DNA of 64,000 bases, taken from assembly GCA_009746045.1 (NCBI GenBank), contig RPFO01000406.1, positions 1,656,030 to 1,720,029 of the forward strand, written 5' to 3'. Source of the stretch: Mesostigma viride (Eukaryota > Streptophyta > Mesostigmatophyceae > Mesostigmatales > Mesostigmataceae). Made by a program: the position numbers and the translations under genes. Below are positions 52,618 to 61,633 of the stretch, in pieces. The notes beneath the pieces were generated by a model. It had not been told where the DNA came from, did no database searches, and was given only the letters and a program-made list of their open reading frames with translations. Positions within the stretch are counted from its first letter, which is position 1, and each line of letters begins with the position of its first letter.

Positions 52618-53393
52618 ATAGCTTATACCATCCATTCCACCCCATGTTCCCCTCCCACTGAGGACTTATGCTCACGTGACGCAGTCACGTGTCTATTAAT
52701 TAATTATTTAATTAATAACATGCCTCCGTTGGGAGATCATGTAGCACATATTCCTTGATGGATGGGTGGGGTGGAAGGAGCCGCGTAATCGAACTGACCT
52801 AACTCTAATCTAGCTGGTCTAGAAAAGTCCTAACTACCCTACTCATCAAAACGCCTCCTCCGCTTGGGGGGAGTGGACAGATGGTATAAGCTATCTAGGT
52901 CCTAGTTACAGGGGTGTGGGCACCGCGGCCCGAATCGCTATGAATGCCATACTTGGTCACACGCGGAGCCCCCACAGGCTTGGGGGTGGTCTCCTTCATC
53001 ACTACGTGCCATCTATCCTTGCGCACCATCGGCCTCCATATTACAGACAAACCAGGAGGCTGCCCGGGGGTGAGCCCGTCACGTCTAGTGTAGCACATGT
53101 CCATGCCGAGTCTATCACGAAAAGTCCACGGGTGGCGGCCCTGCAGGACCTACTAGATAGCTTACACCATCCATTCCATCCCATGTTCCCCTCCCACTGA
53201 GGACTTATGCTCACGTGACGCAGTCACGTGTCTTTTAATTAATTAATTAATCCTGGGCGGCTCGTATGCGCAGGACGCAAAAGTGTGCCCTTGCAAGAAG
53301 CCACCGCCGGTACTCCGTTACAGGCTGCTGATTGAGCAGGCGAAGAAGGATCACAATACCAGGAAAAGGAAGGCGACTAGTGACGCCAATTAG

Positions 53394-53944
53394 AAGCAGT
53401 CTGATGTGCGGGCGGCACTGAAAGGCAGGCTTCCAGACGTTGTAGAAACCGACGCCTCTGACTGGCAGTCCGCTCATGCCAGCAACACCGACACCTCAGG
53501 GCAATGTAGTAGTGCATGCATATTCTGATGTAGTAGTGCATGCATATAGTTGTCTCCTTTCATATCTACATATTTATTATCCTTTCCAGTGAGTTGTGAA
53601 TTGATACTAGTATTGATACTAAGTTGCATGTTGTCTCGATTTTGAAGAGTCTGAAACTATCAAGTTAGACCGTTAGAAACTATCAAGGAGACAACTGGTC
53701 AGCGCAGGCCAGAAATCGTTAGAAACTATGCTTGTATTTCTAGGTAGTGATGGCAATGGCAATGCCAATGTCATGCTATATATGTCATGTGTAGGCGAAA
53801 GGTATCAAGAAGGAGACAACCAGCAAAAGCACCAGCAGGCCATGCTTGGTTGCTCAGAATGTTGAAGAACCATCAAAACCATGCCAGAAAAGGGGTTTTC
53901 AAGCTAGAGTCAGCGTACGATCAGCGTATAATACATTACACACC
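53394..53944. other. No gene seen beyond the BED remnant
   Basis: It includes a direct repeat TGTAGTAGTGCATGCATAT (about 53504-53522 and 53530-53549) and reversed R460 fragments (GGAGACAACTGGTCAGCGCA near 53695, GGAGACAACCAGC near 53812). Confidence 0.4.
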
Positions 53945-53957
53945 GCCTATCATACAT

Positions 53958-54215
53958 CATCCTATTTATTTAGTTATGCTGTGCCCATGCAGAGAGCTGC
54001 TCTCTGCTGAGATGCCACGCTCTAGCTCTTGTATAGCTATGATGATCTTCCCCCCCGTGCCAGGATCCCCCCCTTACGCGGGTTGAACCTGAGACAGCAT
54101 GACCAGTGGTGCCGGTACGTGCCCTGGTGCACCTAGAGCAAGGATCGTTTACATTCCCACCCTTGCAGGAAGTAGCTTAGAATGTATGATAGGCCATATG
54201 CCCCTTCTCTGGGCT
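53958..54215 (+). mobile_element. A element 3' UTR fragment
   Basis: It runs from TGTGCCCATGCAGAGAG through TGCTGAGATGCCACGC and CATTCCCACCCTTGCAGGAAGT to CCCCTTCTCTGGGCTAT, just before the hairpin. It is cut there by the tail of a reversed RT-III LINE. Confidence 0.7.
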
Positions 54216-54594
54216 ATTAAATTAAATTAAATTAAATTAAATTAAATTAAATTAAATTAAATTAAATTAAATTAAATTAAATTAAATTAAATTAAATTAA
54301 ATTAAATTAAATTAAATTAAATTAAATTAAATTAAATTAAATTAAATTAAATTAAATTAAATTAAATTAAATTAAATTAAATTAAATTAAATTAAATTAA
54401 ATTAAATTAAATTAAATTAAATTAAATTAAATTAAATTAAATTAAATTAAATTAAATTAAATTAAATTAAATTAAATTAAATTAAATTAAATTAAATTAA
54501 ATTAAATTAAATTAAATTAAATTAAATTAAATTAAATTAAATTAAATTAAATAAAATTAAATTAAATTAAATTAAATTAAATTAAATTAAATTA
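54216..54594 (-). repeat. (AATTT)n pentanucleotide array, about 76 units: giant LINE tail
   Basis: 379 bases of AAATT repeat with one interruption near 54551 run directly into TATAACATGCCTCCGTGGGG, the reversed RT-III hairpin. Read on the minus strand this is the RT-III tail, which elsewhere is 15-25 bases long. Confidence 0.9.
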
Positions 54595-55345
54595 TAACAT
54601 GCCTCCGTGGGGAGGTCATGTACAAGTAGCACATATTCCATGATAGATAGACTAGCTGGCACCAAGCCCGCCCAGCCTGGGCGATATGTCCTCACCTGGC
54701 GTGCCCCCGGCCGCACGCGGCAGGGCCGCCACCCGTGGACTTTTCGTGATAGACTCGGCATGGACATGTGCTACACTAGACGTGACGGGCTCACCCCCGG
54801 GCAGCCTCCTGGTTTGTCTGTAATATGGAGGCAGATGGTGCGCAAGGATAGATGGCAAGTAGTGATGAAGGAGACCACCCCCAAGCCTGTGGGGGCTCCG
54901 CGTGTGACCAAGTATGGCATTCATAGCGATTCGGGCCGCGGTGCCCACACCCCTGTAACTAGGACCTAGATAGCTTATACCATCCATTCCATCCCATGTT
55001 CCCCTCCCACTGAGGACTTATGCTCACGTGACGCAGTCACGTGTCTATTAATTAATTAATTAATATTCCATGATGGATGGGGTGGAGGAAGCCGCGTGAT
55101 CGAACTATACTAACTCTAAGCTATCTAGAAAATCCTAACTACACTACTCATCAAAACGCCTCCTCCGCTTGGGGGAGGTGGCTTGCCCACAGGGTCGGGC
55201 GTGTGCGCCTTGACAATCTTCTTCCACCGCGTCTTGTCCTGCATGACAGTCCAAAGACGGGAGAGAGAGTGGATGCGGTGCTCAAACTGGGCTGGGACCA
55301 CTAGGTGTCTAGGTCGTCCAGCAACATCTGAACGTAGCAACATCT
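54595..55345 (-). mobile_element. RT-III LINE 3' part (minus), split by RT-II
   Basis: The hairpin (54597-54620: CATGCCTCC-GTGG-GGAGGTCATG) and UTR start lie at 54595-54644. The UTR and ORF end (KTRWKKIVKAHTPDPVGK, PAQFEHRIHSLSRLW on the minus strand) resume at 55075-55345. The break holds the RT-II insertion. The UTR start carries an extra TACAAG. Confidence 0.8.
54645..55062 (+). mobile_element. RT-II 3' fragment, 12-bp TSD
   Basis: ATATTCCATGAT flanks it (54633-54644, 55063-55074). It contains an intact RT-II C-terminal frame (DRLAGTKPAQPGRYVLTW to AHTPVTRT), the UTR, the hairpin CACGTGACGCAGTCACGTG (55025-55043) and a TTAA tail. Confidence 0.88.
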
Positions 55346-55570
55346 GAACTCTGGGCTATGTGCTACATATACTCCCAACGGAGTTATGTTCCTAATTAAT
55401 TAATTAATTAATCATACATCAGCATGAGGACTTATGCTCACTTGACGAAGTCACGTGTCTATTAATTAATACATCATACACCTCGGGCCGCGTACGACGC
55501 GCGTCGCGTATGAATTCACACTGGTCTCAGTGATAATTAATAAATTAATCAATCAAGTAGCAATGGGGAT
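55346..55570. mobile_element. Minimal A and RT-II tail insertions
   Basis: An A-type end (TATGTGCTACATATACTCCC hairpin plus tail, about 55352-55411) is followed by a 47-bp RT-II tail piece (55422-55468). The second is flanked by ATACATCA (55414-55421, 55469-55476). The hairpin of the RT-II piece has two changes (CACTTGACGAAGTCACGTG). Confidence 0.7.
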
Positions 55571-55835
55571 CTGTACGCTGATATACCCTTTGTCCCCCAC
55601 ATGCATTCAAGATTAGCCGTATAGGCACCTGGGCCTGGCCGGGCACCCGGGTTGCGCTCAGATCAGGTGCATGGATCCATCGGTCGTATAGGCTAGTTGG
55701 CACCAAGCCCGCCTAGCCAGGATGCTTTGTCCCGATCACCTGCGTGGCTTCAATCTGGCCGTGTGAGGTAAGTTGGCCACTGGTCCATGGATTTTTTACG
55801 ATACTGTCAGGCTAGGTATGGACATGTGGATGGAG
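55571..55835 (+). mobile_element. Old RT-II C-terminal fragment
   Basis: A degenerate match to RT-II from DLYADLPYVPH through RRLGLAGHLAR and the LAGTKPAQPG block to the FRDRLGMDMC block. Many substitutions and indels make it one of the oldest copies here. Confidence 0.55.
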
Positions 55836-55975
55836 GAGGTACGTCGCCTTTGCCCTGATGGTCTGCCGCTGGTCTTCATTTTTGTCGACTATATCAAGGC
55901 CTTTGACACGCGGTACGTCCTCTGGGAGGCTCTTTGGGCCATCCTAGCTCTGGATCGGGTACCACTGGTCAGCGT

Positions 55976-57744
55976 TTATTGTTAATCATCCCACGGTCCT
56001 AAATTTAGGACTTTGTCCTAAATCGTCCTAGTGGTCACTTTAACCGAGGTACCGGGGGGGGGGGGTCACTATATGGACCGTACCCCATGTGGACCGTACC
56101 CGGCATGATGTACCCGACCCGTGGTACCGGCACATGGTACCCGGATTCCGTACCCGGGTACCGGGTATAATGGCGGGAAAGTAGGTACCTCGACCAAAAA
56201 TATAACCGATTTTGGAGCGAAAAAGTGGGTGCGGGAATGAAGTGAGGTGGATATGGCGACCTGACAATCGTGGCCGGCGTTTTCACGTGCGTTTATCATT
56301 TCGGGCGCCCAGTAGCAAAAACGAAAGGTTGTTAGTTATGCTTAAAGGCTGTGAATATTTTCTGCGCAAGTTTTTATGTGTAGCGCTGTATCACAGCGGC
56401 ACAACACAAATGGGTCGCAGATCGCCTGCTCGCGGAGGGTCGATTTTGGCACAAACATGTTAGTGTATTAGCAATGGTGGTGCGAATCAAGCCAGGAAAT
56501 TTTTGTGGACGATTTTGATTATAGTCTGGAGTTTAGAAACGGAGTATTTGACATGGGAGCGCCTGGGCCGTGATATTCTTGCCCGATTTCCATTGTCGAC
56601 CATGTTTTAGGGACGTTCAGGCTGGGCAGCGAGCGCACCTTATAGGTCTTCACTTTCGGTATTTCTTGGACCTAGAACGCAGCACAAGCGTGGTTTATAT
56701 CATTGTCGAACCGGTTGGCCAGCTTTGGTGCGCTCAGCTCTCGGAAAGCTGACCTCGCTGCGGATTTCAGCGACTTTTTTGCAACCATCTGGAATGAGGC
56801 GACGTAAGTAGCAGGTAAGTGCCGGGTTGTCCTAGATCATGAGTGTAACTGGCAACGCTGTCGTGGTGTTTTGAGTCAGCCAGCTATGCCTAAAAAGAGG
56901 GGACGCTCTCTGTGCACATAACTGTCACACATAGTTGGTTTACGTCATACAATTTTTTACGTCTCTATCTTCGTCGTCCGCTGCAGCTAAAACACACATG
57001 CGTAAGAGCAGTTTTACTCATGTGTTAGTTATAAACCATGGTCCTATGGCCTGCAGTCGTTCAGGGTGTTCTCAGACAGTATATACAGTATGGTTTACGT
57101 GTTACATGCACCCTGAATTCGCTCACAAAGCGTTGCATGTTAGCACAACGTTGTTTTGTAACTTGATTTGGCTGCATTCATGTGTTAGTTGCAATGCAAA
57201 TGCAATGTTTTTTCATCGCTGGGTGGTGGCCAGCATGTCCGTGATGTCAAAGAAGGTTTGGCATATGCTTAGAGAAAGTTTACCGCAAGGGGTGGGCCAT
57301 GTTCAAGCCGGGCAACCTCAGCAACCATGCAACCCTATATTGCATTACCTGCACCATCTGTGACACCGTTAATCACGCGTATATATAGAGGCAGCCACAG
57401 CAGGGTATGGCCTTGTTATACGCTGCCCCGCCATCCCAAGGCCTCGTAGGGTCCCCTAGCGCTTGTAAGATGCTCAAGGGACCGTGTGGATAGCATGGTC
57501 ATGCGTTGACAATAATTGGTCCTAATGGTCCTAAAACCCACATTTTGGCCAAATTCGCGCTTTGAGGTCTGGCAGGTGGCAGGGCCCATTCATGCACTAA
57601 ATGTAATTATTTGACCCCAGGTTTTTGATAGAAACTAAAAAAGTGTGTTATCTGTCATGGGCACGAATGCCAGGGTCAAATTTTAATGTTTGCATATATA
57701 TTTTTTAATTCCACTTGGTCCTAAATTTAGGACTTTTACTGGGA
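55976..57744. mobile_element. Unidentified 1.77-kb insertion with GGTCCTAA terminal motifs
   Basis: The insertion splits RT-III coding sequence. GGTCCTAAATTTAGGACTTT occurs near both ends (55993-56012, 57718-57737), and GTCCTAAATTTAGGAC is itself a perfect palindrome. Extra GGTCCTA or GTCCTA words lie just inside each end (56013-56032, 57518-57532). A possible target duplication is ACTGG. The interior (56.2-57.4 kb) is AT-richer and has no recognised transposase. A G-run lies at 56053-56065. It is most likely a non-autonomous DNA transposon of undetermined family. Confidence 0.5.
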
Positions 57745-57755
57745 AGATGGACATT

Positions 57756-58609
57756 ATGGATGCCATTCGTCGACTGTATGAGGGCTCACAGGCAGTAGTG
57801 CGGACTGCGGAAGGCACCACCCCACCATTCCCCCTTCACCACAGGGTGTGGCAAGGTTGTGTCCTGTCCCCATATCTGTTCATTATTGTCGTGGATCACG
57901 TCATGCGCCGGGCACGTGCACGCTTTACTGCTCTTAAGGGGTTCGAGCCCGGCTTGGACATTCTTAACGAGCGCGAGCACGGCGGGGGTGGCACTGGCTA
58001 CCGCCTGGCCGACCTGATTTATGCGGATGCATGACACCACCCTCATCGCGCGCCCCGAGCACATTCAGACCTGGCTGGACTCAGTGTCTGGGCTTGGAGG
58101 CGAGGGCGGTGGGGTTGGAGGCTAGTGTCAAAACTGAGGCGATGGTGATTGGGGCCTCCAGTCGCCCACCGCTGCCGCGCCTGCTCGACGGGACGGAGGT
58201 CCCGTTTCGTGATCGCTTCAAACTGAAGAGCATGCTCCCCGACACCGCCGACGATGTGGACATCCGCATCGGCCTGGCCTGGGCCCGGCTCCGTTCGCTC
58301 AACACCTACTGGCGCTCGAAGGGCCTGGGCGAGCACCGTAAGCGCATGCTCTTCAAGGTCCTCGTCCTCACGGTGCTTACGTATGGCGCCGAGGCATGGA
58401 CACTCGCGGACACACTGGCGGCTAAGCTAGACGGCACGTTGTACAGGATGCTCCAACAGGTCCTGAATGTAGGGTTCTCCCAGCGTAGGTCATTAGAGTC
58501 TTTGTATCAGGGTATGCCTCGTATTTCGGACGAGATTAGGCAGCGTAGGATAGCATTTGTAGGACATCTTGCTCGCACCAGCCAGGTCGACACCGCCCTT
58601 GGTCTGGCC
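57756..58609 (+). pseudogene. RT-III reverse transcriptase, palm to C-terminal region
   Basis: Frame 57690-58034 carries motif B and the first half of motif C (LIYAD). An inserted base pair group then shifts the frame before DTTLIARPEHIQTW. Frame 58031-58702 carries EARAVGLEASVKTEAMVIGA (motif D), LLDGTEVPFRDRFKL, HRKRMLFKVLVLTVLTYGAE and IRQRRIAFVGHLARTSQVD. It then runs into the C element, giving a chance chimeric tail. It is not functional. Confidence 0.75.
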
Positions 58610-58611
58610 AG

Positions 58612-59870
58612 CTCCTTGACCTCGACCAGCGCCTCCAAGCCACCGCCACCGCCCTTGAGTGCTTGCATGACACCGCCGGCCTCACCGCCCGGCAGGCGGT
58701 GAAGGACATCGCTGCCCAGCCGGCACCTGCTGGCCCGGACAGTGATGTTCCCTCCACCTGGGCGGACTTGCTTAAGCATCATACCACCTCCACCACCTCC
58801 ACCATCGCGGCACAACTCAAGCAACAAGCCCTCTACCTTCGCGAGGAGGCCGAGCTCGACAAGCGCAGCCACAATGTCATCGTCAAGCACCTCGACCAGC
58901 CGGCAGGTGAGACCCCGACGAGCCTTCTCACGGCACTTAAGCGCGACATTCTTGCCCCCATGCATTTCACTGGTGAGCTGCAGATGTCGGCTGTCCGCCT
59001 CCCCCGCGCACTGAAAGGCTGGCCTGGCACCTGTCCTTCTCACCTTTAAGTACACGGGGGACAAGCTGGCGTTCCTTAAATGCCGCAAGAAGCTCTCGGA
59101 GACTCGCTTCACGCTGGACGACGACTTGACCCTGGACCAGCCACTACATTTCGCCACCGCGGAAACCCAATTTATGCGAGAATGTGGTTCCGTCAATACG
59201 GCGGGGGTTACAAATTCAATTTCGAAGTTCGGCACCGTCGGATACCAGTAAAGCAACACTTGTTATCTAGAATCGCGCCATTTGGCATCAATTGGCCAGT
59301 TCTGAAAATTCGATGAAATCTCTAGTCCTTGGTCGAATATTTCCCTCCGATTTGGATGACGAAAATTGAGTACGAATTTCTTAGTACAGTCCACCGTTTA
59401 GTTCAGTTCAGTTTATTCCCACGCCGCTTGCTGACCTGACGGAGGCCAAATTCGTACTGAACACTATCGCAAGTCCGGTCGATACTAAAAATTGCTACTT
59501 CCGAGATGTCTGACGGAATTCCTGCTAGGTCCATGCTTTGGTACTGGACGGATGCTGAAATTCACTGCGATTCTGTCCGAATGAGGAAAATTGTCAGAAA
59601 TCTACTCTCGATACGAACGTAACGAGAATTTCAAGTATCTGACGCTCGGAGAGCTGCCACCGTTTTCCCCTACTTGACCGAACCACATTCCCCGCTAAAA
59701 AAGGTGTCCTAGGCGGCGAAATGTAGTGAGCAACAGCGGCGACGCGAGCTATGGCCGACCTACCTTCAGCTCCGGCAGCGCGCAGGGGGGAAGCCGGTGT
59801 ACTGGAGGGGGGCGGTCATCCATGTTGACCACAAGCCCTGGCAGGCCCCTCCTGCCACCTCAGACTAGGG
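58612..59870 (+). pseudogene. ORF1-C protein, middle and C-terminal parts
   Basis: Frame 58663-59049 reads LTARQAVKDIAAQPAPAGPD, then WADLLKHHTTSTTSTIAAQL, EEAELDKRSHNVIVKHLDQP, TSLLTALKRDILAPMHF and LQMSAVRLPRA, with a frame change at 59010-59040. The QQRRRELWPTYLQLRQRAGG-type end resumes after the CACTA element (59732 onward), with KPVYWRGAVIHVDHKPW. It has the coiled-coil, RRM-like and C-terminal order of L1 ORF1p. Confidence 0.7.
59142..59728. mobile_element. Non-autonomous CACTA (En/Spm-type) DNA transposon
   Basis: 587 bp with terminal inverted repeats starting CACTACATTTCGCC(A/G)CC. A 3-bp target duplication AGC lies on each side (59139-59141, 59729-59731). The CACTA terminus and 3-bp TSD define the superfamily. 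The ORF1-C reading CCAGC|AACAGCGGCGACG of other copies is restored across the break. The interior is AT-rich with no transposase, so it is a deletion derivative or MITE-like element. Confidence 0.9.
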
Positions 59871-60825
59871 AACATATACCAGTAGTGTAGATTAGTCTAC
59901 ACCGGTCAGGCTTCTAGCCTAGCATGTGGCCCACGCGCATGTGCGCCCATAATGGCCCCCATGGATGATGCCTTCAGTATTTAGCTACGCCATGCCTACA
60001 ATGGGACCTCCCATGGATGTTGCATGCAGTTAGCATTTAGCCATGCTATGCCTAAGCTCAGGGAGCTACTCTCTGCTGAGATGCCATGTGTACACCAGCT
60101 ATAGCCTAGCCACATACCTTCCACCCCATATGTCCTCCAGGCCTTCTAGGCCCTCTCCTCAAGCCGCCTTGTGTGCTTGTGCTTGTTTAGGAGGCATGAA
60201 CCATCATGGCGGTGCAGGTGCACCTTGTGCACCCAGAGCAGGTGATAGTTGTACATCCTACACCTGCAGGTTGTCGCCCTGATTGTATTACAAACCCATA
60301 GATGCCCCTTTCTCAGGGCTATGTGTTACATATGCTCCCCACGGAGCTATGATTTTAATTAATTAATTAATTTGTCTGGCCGGCCCCCAGCGGCTTGGCC
60401 AACCAGGGCGGCATATCTTGACCTGGCCTTGCCCCAAGGACATTCCCAGGAAGCTAGGTAAACCTGCCATGAACTACATCCAGATGTTGCTGGCCGACTT
60501 AGTAGTCCCAGCTCAGATTGAAAACCGCATTCACTCCCTCTCTCTTCTTTGGACTGCCATGCAGAACAAGAAGCGGTGGCAGAAGATTGTCCAGGCTCAC
60601 ACGCCAGCCCCTGTGGGCAAGCCACCACCCCCCCAAGAGGAAGGGGCGTTTTGCTGAGTAGTGTAGTTAGGATTTTTCTAGACTAGATTGCTTAGAGTTA
60701 GGTTCGTTCGATTACGCGGCTCCGCCCACCTCCATCCATCCCGCAAGGAATATGTGCTACATGATCTCCCAACGGAGACATGTTATAATTTTATTTAATT
60801 AAATGGACATGTGCTATCGATCCTA

Positions 60826-61150
60826 GTAAAAAAGGGCTTGAATGACCGGGCGTGGCCTCAGGAGCCTTGTTCGTCAACTGGAGGATGATGACTCACCAAC
60901 AGAAATGGCAGCAGATCATGAAGGTTACACACCCCAAGTCGGTGGGAGTGACGCGTGTGTCGACCAAATGCAGTAAACACAGTGATTTGAGCATGGTGCC
61001 CGCACTCCTACAGCTCCCGGTTAGGCACTCGCATTCCATCTTATTATTCAGCAAAGTGACCCCAAACCCACGCAGAGCGTTGTCCATTTCACCCACATCC
61101 CACCTATTCATCGAGGATTTATGCTCATGTGACGCAGTCACATGCTTTCA
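60826..61150 (+). mobile_element. Diverged RT-II-like 3' end
   Basis: It reads a weakened RT-II C-terminus (WRMMTHQQKWQQIMKVTHPK, then SVGVTRVSTKCSKHSD compared with PVGAPRVTKYGIHSD). It has the same UTR plan and ends in CATGTGACGCAGTCACATG (61126-61144), a paired-change variant of the RT-II hairpin. Confidence 0.75.
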
Positions 61151-61633
61151 GTTAAACATTCAAAACGAGCGCCTCCCGCATGCACACTAACTTAGTAGGT
61201 GTAAAGAAAAAGCTTGTGCCATCTTGTCGCATCAGCTCTTCAGTGGTGTCGCCAGTTTGCCAACCTGCAGTAATGCACGCAGCTGTTCCCCCTTCTGACA
61301 CTCCTCCTGGAACGCCTTCAACCAGGCATAGTGCTGCCGCTGTTGCTGCAGGAGCCGGGCATGCTGCTGGGTAGCAATGTGCAAGTCGCTGAGCTTGTCA
61401 TCGGTGGCCTGTTGCACTTTGGCAGCACTCTGCAGGCGATCCATCATATCAGTCGCAACGCAGTCACAGTTCGCAACACAAACCACAGGTCATTACCTTT
61501 GGTGCAGTTCAGATACATCACAAGTCACGCATAACCAGAGGCTTCTTGAACATGTGCTCCCACAGGTTCGGTGATGACACGCAGGGAGAGACCATCAGCC
61601 GGTATCAGCCACGTAACTGCATGGTCAGGGATT
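61151..61633. other. No supported gene
   Basis: A minus-strand 84-codon frame (61232-61486) has a Gln-rich helical stretch (KLSDLHIATQQHARLLQQQR) but no start context or neighbours that would define a gene. It may be a remnant of a coiled-coil ORF1. Confidence 0.3.

Larger units (their letters stand above)
50330..53251 (+). mobile_element. RT-II insertion cluster, 9-bp TSD, in BED ORF
   Basis: CCTGGGCGG flanks the whole block (50321-50329, 53252-53260). The outer layer is a short plus-strand RT-II end (50330-50450 and 53153-53251). Inside is a reversed RT-II end (50464-50533 and 52880-53150). Inside that lie a TTAA array, a second reversed RT-II end of about 65 bp (50595-50660), the long RT-II copy (50679-52715) and a reversed RT-III 3' fragment (52725-52875). 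The layering is inferred from sequence continuity across each break. Confidence 0.7.
49719..53393 (+). pseudogene. BED-zinc-finger (hAT-type or domesticated) ORF broken by two LINEs
   Basis: Exon pieces are 49719-49868, 50266-50329 and 53261-53393. The first reads MADTSEESMEPDDDVRPDEE, acidic, then SETVWT, a stop, VSKERILKNGLQTNNYHMEC. The second continues SLCQGKFSGSSTR and, after a two-base frame change, IRCHILGG. The third reads SYAQDAKVCPCKKPPPVLRY, then LLIEQAKKDHNTRKRKATSD and a stop; a further open stretch follows to about 53526. W...C-x2-C...R-I-x2-H-I-L-G-G...C is the BED finger pattern of hAT transposases and their domesticated relatives. Damage: one stop, one frame change and two LINE insertions. 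Whether it was a host gene or a hAT element is open, since no transposase catalytic region is seen. Confidence 0.55.
58610..60373 (+). mobile_element. C element, 5'-truncated, 8-bp TSD, inside RT-III
   Basis: GTCTGGCC flanks it (58602-58609, 60374-60381), and RT-III reading resumes exactly after the second copy. The element begins in the ORF1 coiled-coil (LDLDQRLQATATAL equivalent). It carries the RRM-like part, a CACTA insertion (59142-59728) and the C-terminal domain, then a 3' UTR of about 470 bp, the stem-loop with GCTCC-CCAC-GGAGC (60334-60347) and a TTAA tail. Confidence 0.9.
55836..60825 (+). mobile_element. Composite RT-III LINE split by two large insertions
   Basis: RT-III pieces are 55836-55975 (motif A: FIFVDYIKAFDT), 57745-58609 (IRRLYEGSQAVVRT, the HRVWQGCVLSPYLF motif B, LADLIYAD with a short insertion at motif C, motif D, thumb and C-terminal motifs) and 60374-60825 (end of ORF, UTR, hairpin 60760-60782, tail). 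The first gap is a 1.77-kb unidentified element. The second is a TSD-flanked C element. The ORF has several additional indels. Confidence 0.75.

Noticed and set aside
61232-61486. 84-codon Gln-rich coiled-coil protein
   Set aside because: It is too short and isolated to support as a gene. It could be an ORF1 remnant.
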